Of a stretch of DNA of 64,000 nt, positions 25,352 to 33,768 are shown piece after piece (position 1 is the stretch's first letter; every line of letters begins with the position of its first letter). The position numbers and the translations under genes were made by a program. The DNA is from Ornithinimicrobium tianjinense (GTDB lineage: Bacteria; Actinomycetota; Actinomycetes; Actinomycetales; Dermatophilaceae): the NCBI RefSeq assembly GCF_014636495.1, contig NZ_BMEM01000005.1, positions 1 through 64,000 on the forward strand, given 5' to 3'. Below the pieces are notes generated by a model. It searched no databases. It saw nothing but the letters and a program-made list of their open reading frames with translations, and was not told where the DNA came from.

Positions 25352-27457
25352 TCAGCCCAGGCCGAGACGGGCGAGGAGCGGCCCGACCTCCGGGTCGCGG
25401 CCCCGGAACCGGCGGTAGGTCTCCAGCGCGTCGATCGACCCGCCCCGCCCGAGCAGCTCGCGGCGGAAGCGCTCGCCGGCGGCGCGCGTCATACCTCCGG
25501 GGTTGTCGGGGTCGCCCTGCTCGCGGAACCACGCCACGGTGTCGGCGTCCATCACCTCCGACCACAGGTAGGAGTAGTAGCCCGCGGCGTAGCCACCTCC
25601 GAAGATGTGGTGGAAGTAGGCCGACCGGTAGCGCGGCGGGACGAGGCGGTGCGCGGCGCCGGCCCGCTCCAGCGCGGCGGCCTCGAACGCCTCCACGCCG
25701 GAGCCGTCCTCGGGCAGCTCGGCGAGCGGCGTCTGGTGCCAGGCCTGGTCGAGCAGCATCGCCGCCAGCAGCTCCAGGGTGTCGCGGCCGCTCTCCTGCC
25801 GGCTCGCCACGAGGGCCTCCACCCACCCGGCCGGGGCCGGCTCGCCCGTCTCGTGGTGGCGCAGGTACGCCGTGAGCAGGCTCGGCTCCCACGCCCAGAT
25901 CTCGTTGACCTGGCTGGGGAACTCGACGAAGTCGCGGGGGACCGAGGTGCCCGAGCGCGACGGGTAGCGGACGTCGGAGAGGAGGCCGTGCAGGTCGTGA
26001 CCGAACTCGTGGAAGAGCGTGATGACGTTGTCCCAGGTCATCAGGCTGGGGGACCCGGGCGCGGGCGGCGGCACGTTGCAGGTGTTGGTCACCAGCGGCG
26101 CCTCGCCGAGCAGGTGCGACTGGTGCACGATCGAGGTCATCCACGCGCCGCCCTTCTTGGTCGGGCGGGTGTAGGGGTCGATGGCCACCGCCCCGAGCAC
26201 GCTGCCGTCCTCCTCGCGGACCTCGAAGACCCTCGCCTCCTCGGTGTAGCCGACCAGCTCCGGGCGCTCGTGGAAGGTCAGCCCGTAGAGCGCGGTGGCG
26301 GCGGCGAAGACGCCCTCGTGCAGGACCCGCTCGAACTCCAGGTAGGGCTTGAGCTGGTCGGTGTCGAACGACTCCGCGCCGCCGGAGGAGGCGGCCCGGG
26401 TGGAGAGGTACTGCCAGTCCCACGGCTCGAGGGTCGCGCCGGGCTCGATCTGCTCCAGGAGGGCCGCCAGCTGCTCGGCCTCCCGGTCGGTGATCTCGAC
26501 GACGCCGGGGGTGAGCCGGGCCAGGATGTCGTTGACCGCGTCGGTCGAGCCCGCGCAGGCCACCTCGTGGACGTAGGCGGCGTGGTGGGGGTAGCCAAGC
26601 AGCTCGGCCCGCTCGGCGCGCAGCCGGGCGATGCGCACGAGCAGGTCGCGGGTGTCGTGCGACGTGTCGCTGCCGTTGTCGCCGTCGCTGCCCTCGCGGC
26701 CGACGCCGAGACCCCGGTCGACGGAGGCGCGGTAGAGGCGCTCGCGCAGCCCGCGGTGGGCCAGCGAGTCGAGCAGCGGCTGACCGGAGGTGTTGACGAC
26801 CGGGATGAGCCAGCCGTCCAGCCCCCGCGCGGCCGCGGCCTCGCGCAGCGTCGCGCGCTCGTCGTCGGCGAGCCCATCGAGCTCGGCCTCGTCCGTGACG
26901 TGGACGGCGGCGGCGTTGCGGCCGGCCGTGAGCGCGGTGTCGAACGCGGTCGACAGCGTGGCGAGCTCGGCGTTGAGGCTCCGCAGCCGCTCCTTGCCGT
27001 CCTCGGCCAGGTCGATGCCGCTGCGGCGGAAGTCCTGCAGACGGCGGGTCAGGAGGTGCTCGTCCTGCTCGTCCAGGGTCACCTCGCCGGCGTCGGCCCG
27101 CGCGCGCAGGGCGACGAGCCGCCGGAAGAGCGCCTCGTCGAGCATGACCGCGTCGCTGTGCGCCGCCAGGAGCGGCGACAGCTCGGCCATGAGCGCGTCA
27201 CGCGCAGGCGTCGTGTCCGCCGCCCGCGCGACCCAGAACGCCGCCATGGTGCGGGTCAGCGTGCGGCCGGTGCGCTCCCAGGCGTGCAGGACGTTCTCGA
27301 CCGTGGCGGGGGCGGTGTCGGCCGCCACGGCGGCCAGCTCCCGCAGCTGCTCGTCCATGCCGAGGAGGGCGGCCTCGCGGACGTGCTCGTCGGTGAGGTT
27401 CGCGTAGTCGGGCAGGGCGAAGGGCAGCTCCGAAGGAGCCAGGAGCGGGTTGGTCAT
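25352..27457 (-). CDS. M3 family oligopeptidase (Dcp/PrlC type)
   Basis: A 701-residue cytoplasmic zinc metallopeptidase that trims short peptides. HEFGHDLHG (483-491) is the HExxH-type zinc site and its flanking YASGYYSYLWSEV-like segment (here AAGYYSYLWSEVMDAD) near residue 630 is the substrate loop of the family. The length matches peptidyl-dipeptidase Dcp and oligopeptidase A (about 680-700). ATG 27457. It lies between the lipase maturation gene and the small membrane protein on the same strand. Confidence 0.93.
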   Translation of the reverse strand: MTNPLLAPSELPFALPDYANLTDEHVREAALLGMDEQLRELAAVAADTAPATVENVLHAWERTGRTLTRTMAAFWVARAADTTPARDALMAELSPLLAAHSDAVMLDEALFRRLVALRARADAGEVTLDEQDEHLLTRRLQDFRRSGIDLAEDGKERLRSLNAELATLSTAFDTALTAGRNAAAVHVTDEAELDGLADDERATLREAAAARGLDGWLIPVVNTSGQPLLDSLAHRGLRERLYRASVDRGLGVGREGSDGDNGSDTSHDTRDLLVRIARLRAERAELLGYPHHAAYVHEVACAGSTDAVNDILARLTPGVVEITDREAEQLAALLEQIEPGATLEPWDWQYLSTRAASSGGAESFDTDQLKPYLEFERVLHEGVFAAATALYGLTFHERPELVGYTEEARVFEVREEDGSVLGAVAIDPYTRPTKKGGAWMTSIVHQSHLLGEAPLVTNTCNVPPPAPGSPSLMTWDNVITLFHEFGHDLHGLLSDVRYPSRSGTSVPRDFVEFPSQVNEIWAWEPSLLTAYLRHHETGEPAPAGWVEALVASRQESGRDTLELLAAMLLDQAWHQTPLAELPEDGSGVEAFEAAALERAGAAHRLVPPRYRSAYFHHIFGGGYAAGYYSYLWSEVMDADTVAWFREQGDPDNPGGMTRAAGERFRRELLGRGGSIDALETYRRFRGRDPEVGPLLARLGLG

Positions 27458-27555
27458 GCACCCATCCCAGCACAGCGCGAGGAGTGGGCCCGGCCGTGGG
27501 GCGTCCTCACCACCAGTCCGGCACGGCGTCCGCGAGCGTCAGGGCGGGCACCAGC

Positions 27556-28875
27556 TCACCCTGGCAGACCCGGCGCCAGCAGTCGCCCCGAGGCCCGCAG
27601 CTCGGCCCAGGTCGTGTAGCGGTAGCGGTAGACCAGCGCGCGCACCGCGACGGGGCGGCGGCCCTCGAAGGGGTCGTGGGCCAGCAGCCGCAGCGTCCGG
27701 GGGTCGGCCTCCAGCAGCCGCCTGAGCAGCCGCGGCAGCCACGGGCGGGCGTAGCCCGGCGACAGGCTGACGAACCACATCAGCCAGTCGAGCCGCAGGT
27801 GGTAGGGCGCGACCTGCCGGGGCCAGCGCGAAGGGAAGCCGGGCTTGCCCCGGAAGCCGTACTCACGCCATACCCCGTCCTGACCCCGGCCCTCGAGCAC
27901 CACCTCGTGCCGGACCTTGCTCACGGAGCCGAAGGCGCCGTAGGTGTTGACCAGCCGCAGCGGGTCGAAGGAGGCGTTCATCGCCTGGTGGGGGGAGAGC
28001 ATGTTGAGCACGGGGCGCCGGCTCAGCACGAGGACCAGCCCGGTCAGGAGCAGGACCGCGACGACCCAGGGGTATGGCGTGGCGTCGCCCTGCGCGGGCA
28101 CGAGCCAGTCCTCGACGGGGCGGGGCAGCGCCCGGACCCAGGCGCCGTCCGGGATCGCGGAGGTGGCCAGCAGCACGGCCAGCCAGTTGAGCCAGGCGAA
28201 GTTGCCCGAGGCCACGAGCCACAGCTGGGTGACGAGCATGACCGCGGCGCAGCTCCCGGAGACCGGCTGGGGGAGGAACAGCCCGAAGGGCAGGACCAGC
28301 TGGGTCACGTGGTTGGCGGCGACCTCGACCCGGTGCAGCGGCCGCGGCAGGTGGTGGAAGAACCAGGAGAGCGGCCCCGGCATCGGCTGGGTCTCGTGGT
28401 GGAAGTCCAGGCAGGTGAGGTCGCGCCAGCACGGGTCGCCGCGCAGCTTGATCAGGCCGGCCCCGACCTCCAGGCGGAAGAGCACCCACAGGAGAAGCAG
28501 CATCCCGGGCAGGGGTGGGACGACGTCGGCGTTGCCGAGGAAGACCGCGAGGAAGCCGACCTCGCACAGAAGCGTCTCCCAGCCGAAGGAGTACCAGACC
28601 TGCCCGACGTCGACGACCGAGAGGTAGAGCGCCCAGAGGACCAGCCACACGGCGGCCGACAGCAGGAGCGGGAGGCGGCTGGTCACCCCGACCAGGGACA
28701 GCGCGGCCAGCCCGGCACCCGTCCAGCAGACGGCGGTGAAGAATCGGTCGGACCAGTGCAGGTGGAACAGGCTCGGCGCCCGGCGGAAGCCGATGCGGCG
28801 CAGGAAGGTGGGTGCGGGGGTCAGGCCGCGGGTGCCGATGAGTGCCGGTCCCTGCCGGGCGGCGGCGACGAACGC
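27556..28875 (-). CDS. Lipase maturation factor family protein, 5' end damaged
   Basis: A membrane protein of the lipase maturation factor family: FSLFHLHW-type start region, WGWQTLLLE-like FGWETLLCEVGFLAVF, RLEVGAGLIKLRGDPCW, and C-terminal YRYRYTTWAELR are signatures. The intact frame starts only at GTG 28686, yet family sequence (FVAARQGPALIGTRGL) continues upstream in frame to 28872. Before that point the expected first helix is missing and a family-like APRRYRLAR appears in another frame, with no start codon in the open frame. A deletion plus frameshift is likely. It may be a pseudogene or a shortened product; coordinates mark the extent of homology. Confidence 0.6.
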   Translation of the reverse strand, partial: AFVAAARQGPALIGTRGLTPAPTFLRRIGFRRAPSLFHLHWSDRFFTAVCWTGAGLAALSLVGVTSRLPLLLSAAVWLVLWALYLSVVDVGQVWYSFGWETLLCEVGFLAVFLGNADVVPPLPGMLLLLWVLFRLEVGAGLIKLRGDPCWRDLTCLDFHHETQPMPGPLSWFFHHLPRPLHRVEVAANHVTQLVLPFGLFLPQPVSGSCAAVMLVTQLWLVASGNFAWLNWLAVLLATSAIPDGAWVRALPRPVEDWLVPAQGDATPYPWVVAVLLLTGLVLVLSRRPVLNMLSPHQAMNASFDPLRLVNTYGAFGSVSKVRHEVVLEGRGQDGVWREYGFRGKPGFPSRWPRQVAPYHLRLDWLMWFVSLSPGYARPWLPRLLRRLLEADPRTLRLLAHDPFEGRRPVAVRALVYRYRYTTWAELRASGRLLAPGLPG

Positions 28876-28916
28876 GCCAGGCGGTATCTGCGCGGCGCGC
28901 CGATCCTCCAGAGTGC

Positions 28917-29675
28917 ATGACGACCGCCACGCTCACCCGCCCGGGCCCGCCCGCCGACGCGCACCGGGCGCTGGGCGCCTACCAGACCCTGTGCTCGGCG
29001 CTGCCGGGCACCGAGGTCTGTGTGGAGCTGCCGTCGGGTGGGGCCGACGCCGGGCTGCTGCGGCTCCTGCGCGCGGCCCGGGTCCGCGTGGACGTGCCCG
29101 ACGTCGTGACCGCCCGGGTCTGCGTCGACGGCGGCGTCCGGACGGGCGACCTGGTGCTGGCCGACGCCCGCGCAGGACGGGACGAGCTCGCCGGGCTGGC
29201 CGCCCTCGGGGTGCGCCGCACGGTGGTGCGCGACGTCGGCGGGGTGATCCGGCTCGCCGCCGCGTGCGCGGGCGATGACGCGGCGGTGCTCGCCGAGGTG
29301 TCGGGTCGCTGCGGTGACGGGGCCGACGACGCCGTCGACGCGCTCCTCCTCGCCGACCAGCTCGGTATGACGACGCTCGGCGTCCGCGTGCCGCTCACCT
29401 GGGCCGACCCGGGGGTCTGGGTCCAGGAGCTGACGACCGCCCGGGCGGTGCTGAGCGAGCTGCTCACCTTCCGCGTCGCGCCGCACGTGGTGGACCTCGG
29501 CAGCGGCTTCCCGGTGCTCTCCGAGGAGGAGCCGGACGTCTGGCGCCAGGGCCGCCTGCTGCGTCGCGCGGTGACGACGGTCTTCGGTCCCCGGCCGCCG
29601 CGGACCGCGGTGTCCTCCACGCTGCCCCCGGCGATCCTGGGGTCGGTCACCTGGTTCGGCTCCGCGGTCGGGTGA
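28917..29675 (+). CDS. Decarboxylase-barrel-like protein lacking PLP lysine
   Basis: A 252-residue protein resembling part of the alanine-racemase-fold barrel of group IV (ornithine/diaminopimelate-type) decarboxylases. DLGSGFPVLSE (about 193-203) matches the DIGGGFP motif that binds the PLP phosphate. The N-terminal strand with the PLP lysine (A-x-K) and the whole C-terminal beta domain are absent. It is either a relic or a PLP-independent derivative. ATG 28917. It is divergent from the lipase maturation gene and followed 18 bp later by the carboxypeptidase gene. Confidence 0.55.
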   Translation: MTTATLTRPGPPADAHRALGAYQTLCSALPGTEVCVELPSGGADAGLLRLLRAARVRVDVPDVVTARVCVDGGVRTGDLVLADARAGRDELAGLAALGVRRTVVRDVGGVIRLAAACAGDDAAVLAEVSGRCGDGADDAVDALLLADQLGMTTLGVRVPLTWADPGVWVQELTTARAVLSELLTFRVAPHVVDLGSGFPVLSEEEPDVWRQGRLLRRAVTTVFGPRPPRTAVSSTLPPAILGSVTWFGSAVG

Positions 29676-29693
29676 GGCCGTAGGGTCGCCGTC

Positions 29694-31199
29694 ATGACGG
29701 ACACCGACGTGACGAAGCCCGGCACCACCGTGGCCACCCCGGACCGGCCCGAGCCCCAGGACGTCCTGGTCGAGACCTCGCACACCGTGCGCACCGACGA
29801 CGGCGAGCTGGCCTACACGGTGCGCACCGGCCGCGTCGTGCTCCGTGAGGAGGAGTACAAGGACGACGTCTTCCAGGGCTGGAGGCCGCGCGCCGAGCTG
29901 GCGGTCACGGCCTACACGCTGGACGTGGAGGGTCCCGACGGGCGCACCGGCGCCGACCCGACTCGGCCGATCACCTTCGTCTTCAACGGCGGCCCGGGCT
30001 CCAGCTCGCTGTGGCTGCACCTGGGCGTGCTCGGCCCGCGTGTCGTCGACGCGGGGGAGCCCGGGGCGCCGACGCCCCCGCCCTACGCCCTTGAGGACAA
30101 CCCGCAGACGGTGCTGCGCGCGACCGACCTCGTCTTCGTCGACCCGATGTCGACCGGGCTCTCGCGGGCGGTCGAGGGCGGCAAGGCCAAGGACTACCAC
30201 GGCTGGAAGAAGGACGTGGAGCAGGTCAGCGAGCTGATCCGCCTCTGGTGCACCCGCGAGGACCGGTGGATGAGCCCGAAGTTCCTCTGCGGCGAGTCCT
30301 ACGGGACGACGCGGGCCGTGTCGGTCGCCGAGCACCTCTTCGAGCGCTTCGGCATGCAGCTCAACGGCCTGGTCCTCATCTCGAGCGTGCTGGACTTCGG
30401 CACCCAGGACTTCCGCTTCCTGCGCCACGACGAGGCCTGCCAGTCCTACCTGCCGACCTACGCCGCGATCGCGCACTACCACGGCAAGCACGAGGGTCGG
30501 ACGCTGCAGGAGGTGCTGACCGAGGCCGAGGAGTTCGCCGCCGGCACCTACCGGTGGGCGCTCGGGCGCGGGCACCGGCTCACCGACGAGGAGCGGTATG
30601 ACGTGCGCGCCCGCCTGGCCTCGCTCACGGGCCTGTCCGAGGACTACCTCGAGCGCTGCGACCTGCGGCCCGAGCACTGGCGCTTCTGCACCGAGCTGCT
30701 GCGCGACCGGGGGCTGACCGTCGGGCGCATCGACGGCCGGATCACCGGGGTGCTGCACTCGGGCATCGCCGAGGGGATGGACGCCGACCCCTCGATCGAC
30801 ATGATCATGGGCCCCTACTCCGCCGCGATCCACCACTACCTGCGCGGCGAGCTGCGCTCCGAGCTCGACCTGCCCTACGCGGTCTTCTCGGACGCCATCG
30901 AGCACTGGTCCTACAAGGAGTTCGAGGGCCGGCCGGTCAACGTGACCGACAAGCTGGAGCGGGTCATGCGCGCCAACCCGCACCTGCGGGTGCGGATCGA
31001 GTACGGCTACTACGACCTCGCCACGCCGTACGGCGCCGCCGAGGACATGGTGGCCCACCTGAAGCTGCCGGAGCAGGCGCTCGACCGGATCGAGCACGCG
31101 TGGTTCGAGACCGGTCACATGCCGTATGTCGGTGCCGCGACCCGCGCCGAGGAGGCCGAGGGCATCACCGACTTCGTGCGGCGCGCCAGCGCGCTCTGA
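29694..31199 (+). CDS. S10 family serine carboxypeptidase-like protein
   Basis: A 501-residue alpha/beta-hydrolase of peptidase family S10. FNGGPGSSS supplies the oxyanion hole, Ser202 in GESYGTTR is the nucleophile, Asp in GYYDLATP and His in TGHMPY complete the triad. No signal peptide is present, so it is probably cytoplasmic, unlike eukaryotic S10 enzymes. ATG 29694. The gene is followed by the 52-bp repeat array. Confidence 0.9.
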   Translation: MTDTDVTKPGTTVATPDRPEPQDVLVETSHTVRTDDGELAYTVRTGRVVLREEEYKDDVFQGWRPRAELAVTAYTLDVEGPDGRTGADPTRPITFVFNGGPGSSSLWLHLGVLGPRVVDAGEPGAPTPPPYALEDNPQTVLRATDLVFVDPMSTGLSRAVEGGKAKDYHGWKKDVEQVSELIRLWCTREDRWMSPKFLCGESYGTTRAVSVAEHLFERFGMQLNGLVLISSVLDFGTQDFRFLRHDEACQSYLPTYAAIAHYHGKHEGRTLQEVLTEAEEFAAGTYRWALGRGHRLTDEERYDVRARLASLTGLSEDYLERCDLRPEHWRFCTELLRDRGLTVGRIDGRITGVLHSGIAEGMDADPSIDMIMGPYSAAIHHYLRGELRSELDLPYAVFSDAIEHWSYKEFEGRPVNVTDKLERVMRANPHLRVRIEYGYYDLATPYGAAEDMVAHLKLPEQALDRIEHAWFETGHMPYVGAATRAEEAEGITDFVRRASAL

Positions 31200-31221
31200 C
31201 ACCCGAGGCCTGCGCACGGGC

Positions 31222-31443
31222 CACTCACGTGAGTGGGTGGGGCACGGCATACCCGGCAAGCGCGTGCGCAACTCACTCACGTGAGTGGGTTGGGCACGGC
31301 ATACCCGGCAAGCGCGTGCGTAACTCACTCACGTGAGCGGGTTCTGCACGGCATACCCGGCAGACGCGTGCGCAACTCACTCACGTGAGTGGGTTAGGCA
31401 CGGCATACCCGGCAAGCGCGTGCGTAACTCACTCACGTGAGTG
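31222..31443. repeat. 52-bp tandem repeat array with 14-bp palindrome
   Basis: The palindrome CACTCACGTGAGTG (one copy ends GAGCG) starts at 31222, 31274, 31326, 31378 and 31430, an exact 52-bp period. Between copies lie a GGCACGGCATACCCGG element and GCGTGCG. It fills the convergent gap between the carboxypeptidase and the oxidoreductase, each unit able to form a short hairpin. Confidence 0.93.
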
Positions 31444-31482
31444 GCCCGTGCTCGGGGAGCCGCGGTGCGGCGGAGGAGAAGC

Positions 31483-32058
31483 TCAGGCGACGACGCCGAA
31501 GCCGCCGGTCCAGGAGATCTTCTCGGAGGCCGCGAGGGTCAGCTGCAGGAAGCCCAGGGCCTCCATCTCGCGGGCGCGCTTGAGGGCACCGGCGTCGACG
31601 GCGTTGAGGCCACCGGCGCGGACGATGCCGGCCAGCTGCTCCTTGGCGGCGGTGTCGTCACCGGCGATGAGCACGGTCGTGGTCAGCGGGCCGACGGTGC
31701 CGGCCGCGAGGGTGCCCGCGAAGGTGGTGTTGAAGGCCTTGAGCACGCGGGCGGTCGGCAGCTGGGCGGCGATCTCCTGCGCGGCGGAGGAGTCGGCGGG
31801 CACGACGAGCGAGTCGAAGGTCTCGAAGTTCAGCGGGTTGGTGATGTCCACCACGATCTTGCCGTCGAGCTGGCCCGGGCGCTGCGCGATGACCTCGTCG
31901 ACCGCGGGGAAGGGGACGGCCAGGACGACGATCTCGCCCGCGACCGGGGTGGCGAAGTCCTCGGTGCCGAGGAGCTGGGCGGTGCCGCCGGCCTTGCTGA
32001 CGATGCCGGAGATCGCCTGGGCCATGTTGCCGGTGCCGATGATCGTGACGGTGCTCAT
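31483..32058 (-). CDS. NADPH-dependent F420 reductase-like oxidoreductase
   Basis: A 191-residue single-domain protein with a Rossmann fold: IIGTGNMAQAI (6-16) binds NADP, followed by VVLAVPFPAV and VDITNPLNF, the pattern of F420H2:NADP+ oxidoreductase relatives. AFNTTFA near residue 128 matches the F420-binding region of the family. Whether F420 is used here is inferred. ATG 32058 has AAGGAC upstream. It is divergent from a MarR regulator with an operator-like dyad between them. Confidence 0.82.
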   Translation of the reverse strand: MSTVTIIGTGNMAQAISGIVSKAGGTAQLLGTEDFATPVAGEIVVLAVPFPAVDEVIAQRPGQLDGKIVVDITNPLNFETFDSLVVPADSSAAQEIAAQLPTARVLKAFNTTFAGTLAAGTVGPLTTTVLIAGDDTAAKEQLAGIVRAGGLNAVDAGALKRAREMEALGFLQLTLAASEKISWTGGFGVVA

Positions 32059-32108
32059 GAGGTGGGTCCTTTCGGGGCGGGTGTACCCGGTCCAACACCA
32101 CCTGGCAA

Positions 32109-32128
32109 ATACTTGTTCCTACAACTAT
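32109..32128. promoter_or_regulatory. MarR-type operator between divergent genes
   Basis: ATACTTGT and ACAACTAT form an inverted repeat (7 of 8 paired) around TCCT, in one of the few AT-rich patches of the window. The position between the F420-reductase-like gene and the marR gene, and the 20-bp size, fit a MarR binding site controlling both. Confidence 0.6.
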
Positions 32129-32146
32129 GCCTGCTAGGGTGTGATC

Positions 32147-32656
32147 ATGGTCACGACGTGGCTCGACGACGAGCAGCTCAACGTGTGGGTCCGGCTCAAG
32201 GCCGTCATGGAGCTCCTGCCCAGCGCCCTCGACTCGGAGCTGCGCCGCGCGGCCGAGCTCACCTACTTCGAGTACTACGTCCTCGCGATGCTCTCCGAGG
32301 CGGACGGGCGGGTGCTGCGCATGAGCGCCCTCGCCGCCCGCACCAACGCCACCCTGCCGCGGCTCTCGCACGTCGTCCGCAAGATGGCCGAGCGCGGTCT
32401 GGTGCGGCGCACGCCCGACCCGCAGGACGGCCGCTCGGTCCTCGTGCACCTGACGGAGGAGGGGTATGCCGTGCTCGTCGCCGCGGCCCCGGGGCACGTC
32501 GACGCGGTGCGGCGCTACGTCTTCGACCGGCTGGACGACGAGCAGGTCTCCCAGCTCGGGGCGATCGCCGACGCGATGCTCGACCGGCTCGACCCCGAGG
32601 GGGTCCTCACCCACGAGTACCGTCGGCCGGCCGACCCGGGTCGCCCGGCCGGCTGA
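32147..32656 (+). CDS. MarR family transcriptional regulator
   Basis: A 169-residue winged-helix repressor. The helix-turn-helix lies around residues 60-85 (MSALAARTNATLPRLSHVVRKM) followed by the beta wing RRTPDPQDGRSVLVHLTEEG. ATG 32147 has AGGG upstream; GTG 32141 would add two residues. It probably represses the divergent oxidoreductase and itself in response to a small aromatic or redox signal. Confidence 0.9.
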   Translation: MVTTWLDDEQLNVWVRLKAVMELLPSALDSELRRAAELTYFEYYVLAMLSEADGRVLRMSALAARTNATLPRLSHVVRKMAERGLVRRTPDPQDGRSVLVHLTEEGYAVLVAAAPGHVDAVRRYVFDRLDDEQVSQLGAIADAMLDRLDPEGVLTHEYRRPADPGRPAG

Positions 32657-32666
32657 GCGCCGCGTC

Positions 32667-33617
32667 TCAGGGGGCCGGGACCGGCTCGACCTCGATCGGG
32701 CTCTCGTCGTCGCGCTCGTCGATCTTGACCGCGACGACGCCGGCGAGGATGAGCAGACCGCCGAGCAGCTGCACGGGGGCGGGCAGCTCGCCGAGGAGCA
32801 GCCAGGCCCACAGCACCGCGAACATCACCTCGGCCAGGCCGACGAACGAGCTCACCTTGGCGCCGAGCGCCCGCGCGGCCACGATCCCCGTGACATAGGC
32901 CAGCGCGGCGGCCCCGACCCCCAGCCACAGCAGCGGCACCCAGAAGGGTGCCTCGACGCCGGCCAGCGACACCGCGCTCGTCGACCAGGCCATCGGGACC
33001 AGGCCGACCGCCCCGGCGAGGGCGAGGGCCGCGGCGCCGATCGCCATACCGAAGCAGGAGAAGGCGATCGGCGGCAGGCCGGAGGCGTCGTCCGAGCCGA
33101 TGACGAAGAAGACGGCCAGGCCGACCGCGGCCGCAAGACCCCAGAGCACGCCGACGGTGCTGAGCTGCACGTCGCCCATCACGTCGAGGACGAGGAGCAG
33201 GCCGACCATCGCCAGGCCGATCCCCGCGACGGTGAGGCGCCGCGGACGCTGCCCGTGCGCCAGCCAGAGCCACCCGACGACGAGGATCGGGCCGAGGTAC
33301 TCCAGCATGAGAGCCACGCCGACCGAGAGCCGCTCGACGGCGAGGAAGTAGAAGAGCTGGCACCCGGCGACCGCGACCAGGCCGAAGCCGCCGACGTGGG
33401 CGAGCGCGACGGGGGTGCGCAGGAGGTGCCAGCGGCCGGCCATCGACCGGAGGGCGAAGGGCGCCAGGACGAGGGCGCCGAGGGAGATGCGCATCGCCAC
33501 CGCGGCGCCGGGGTCCCAGCCGGTGACGATCAGGCTCTTGGCGACCGCGCCCGAGGTGCCGAAGAGCGCGGCGGAGACGACGGCGACGAGCAGGCCGATG
33601 ATCAGGGCGCGTCGCAC
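32667..33617 (-). CDS. EamA/DMT family transporter
   Basis: A 316-residue transporter with ten helices in two EamA halves; FGTSGAVAKSL in helix 1 and YLGPILVVGWLWL are typical of the drug/metabolite group (often amino acid or metabolite export). GTG 33617 is preferred because AGGAGG lies 6 bp upstream and the first helix starts at once; ATG 33683 (MTTIQSHH) with a GGGGGAG RBS would add 22 His/Thr-rich residues. The divergent CGNR gene and its operator suggest local regulation. Confidence 0.88.
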   Translation of the reverse strand: MRRALIIGLLVAVVSAALFGTSGAVAKSLIVTGWDPGAAVAMRISLGALVLAPFALRSMAGRWHLLRTPVALAHVGGFGLVAVAGCQLFYFLAVERLSVGVALMLEYLGPILVVGWLWLAHGQRPRRLTVAGIGLAMVGLLLVLDVMGDVQLSTVGVLWGLAAAVGLAVFFVIGSDDASGLPPIAFSCFGMAIGAAALALAGAVGLVPMAWSTSAVSLAGVEAPFWVPLLWLGVGAAALAYVTGIVAARALGAKVSSFVGLAEVMFAVLWAWLLLGELPAPVQLLGGLLILAGVVAVKIDERDDESPIEVEPVPAP

Positions 33618-33709
33618 GGTGTCCTCCTGGGTGGTCGTGCTGGTGGGCTCGTGGAGCGTGTGGTGCGACTGGATCGTCGTCATCCGCGATCTCCCCCTCT
33701 CTCGTGTCA

Positions 33710-33767
33710 TCATGGATGTCAGGACTTGACACCCATGACGATACGTCCAGTCCCGGTCAGGAGTCAA
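33710..33767 (-). promoter_or_regulatory. Promoter and operator of the EamA gene
   Basis: On the minus strand TTGACT (33767-33762), a 17-bp spacer and GTATCG (33744-33739) form a promoter. Immediately downstream lies a dyad: TCATGGATGTCA (33710-33721) and TGACACCCATGA (33727-33738) pair at 11 of 12 positions around a 5-bp spacer. A repressor bound there would block transcript start. The adjacent CGNR protein is the obvious candidate. Confidence 0.6.
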
Positions 33768-33768
33768 G

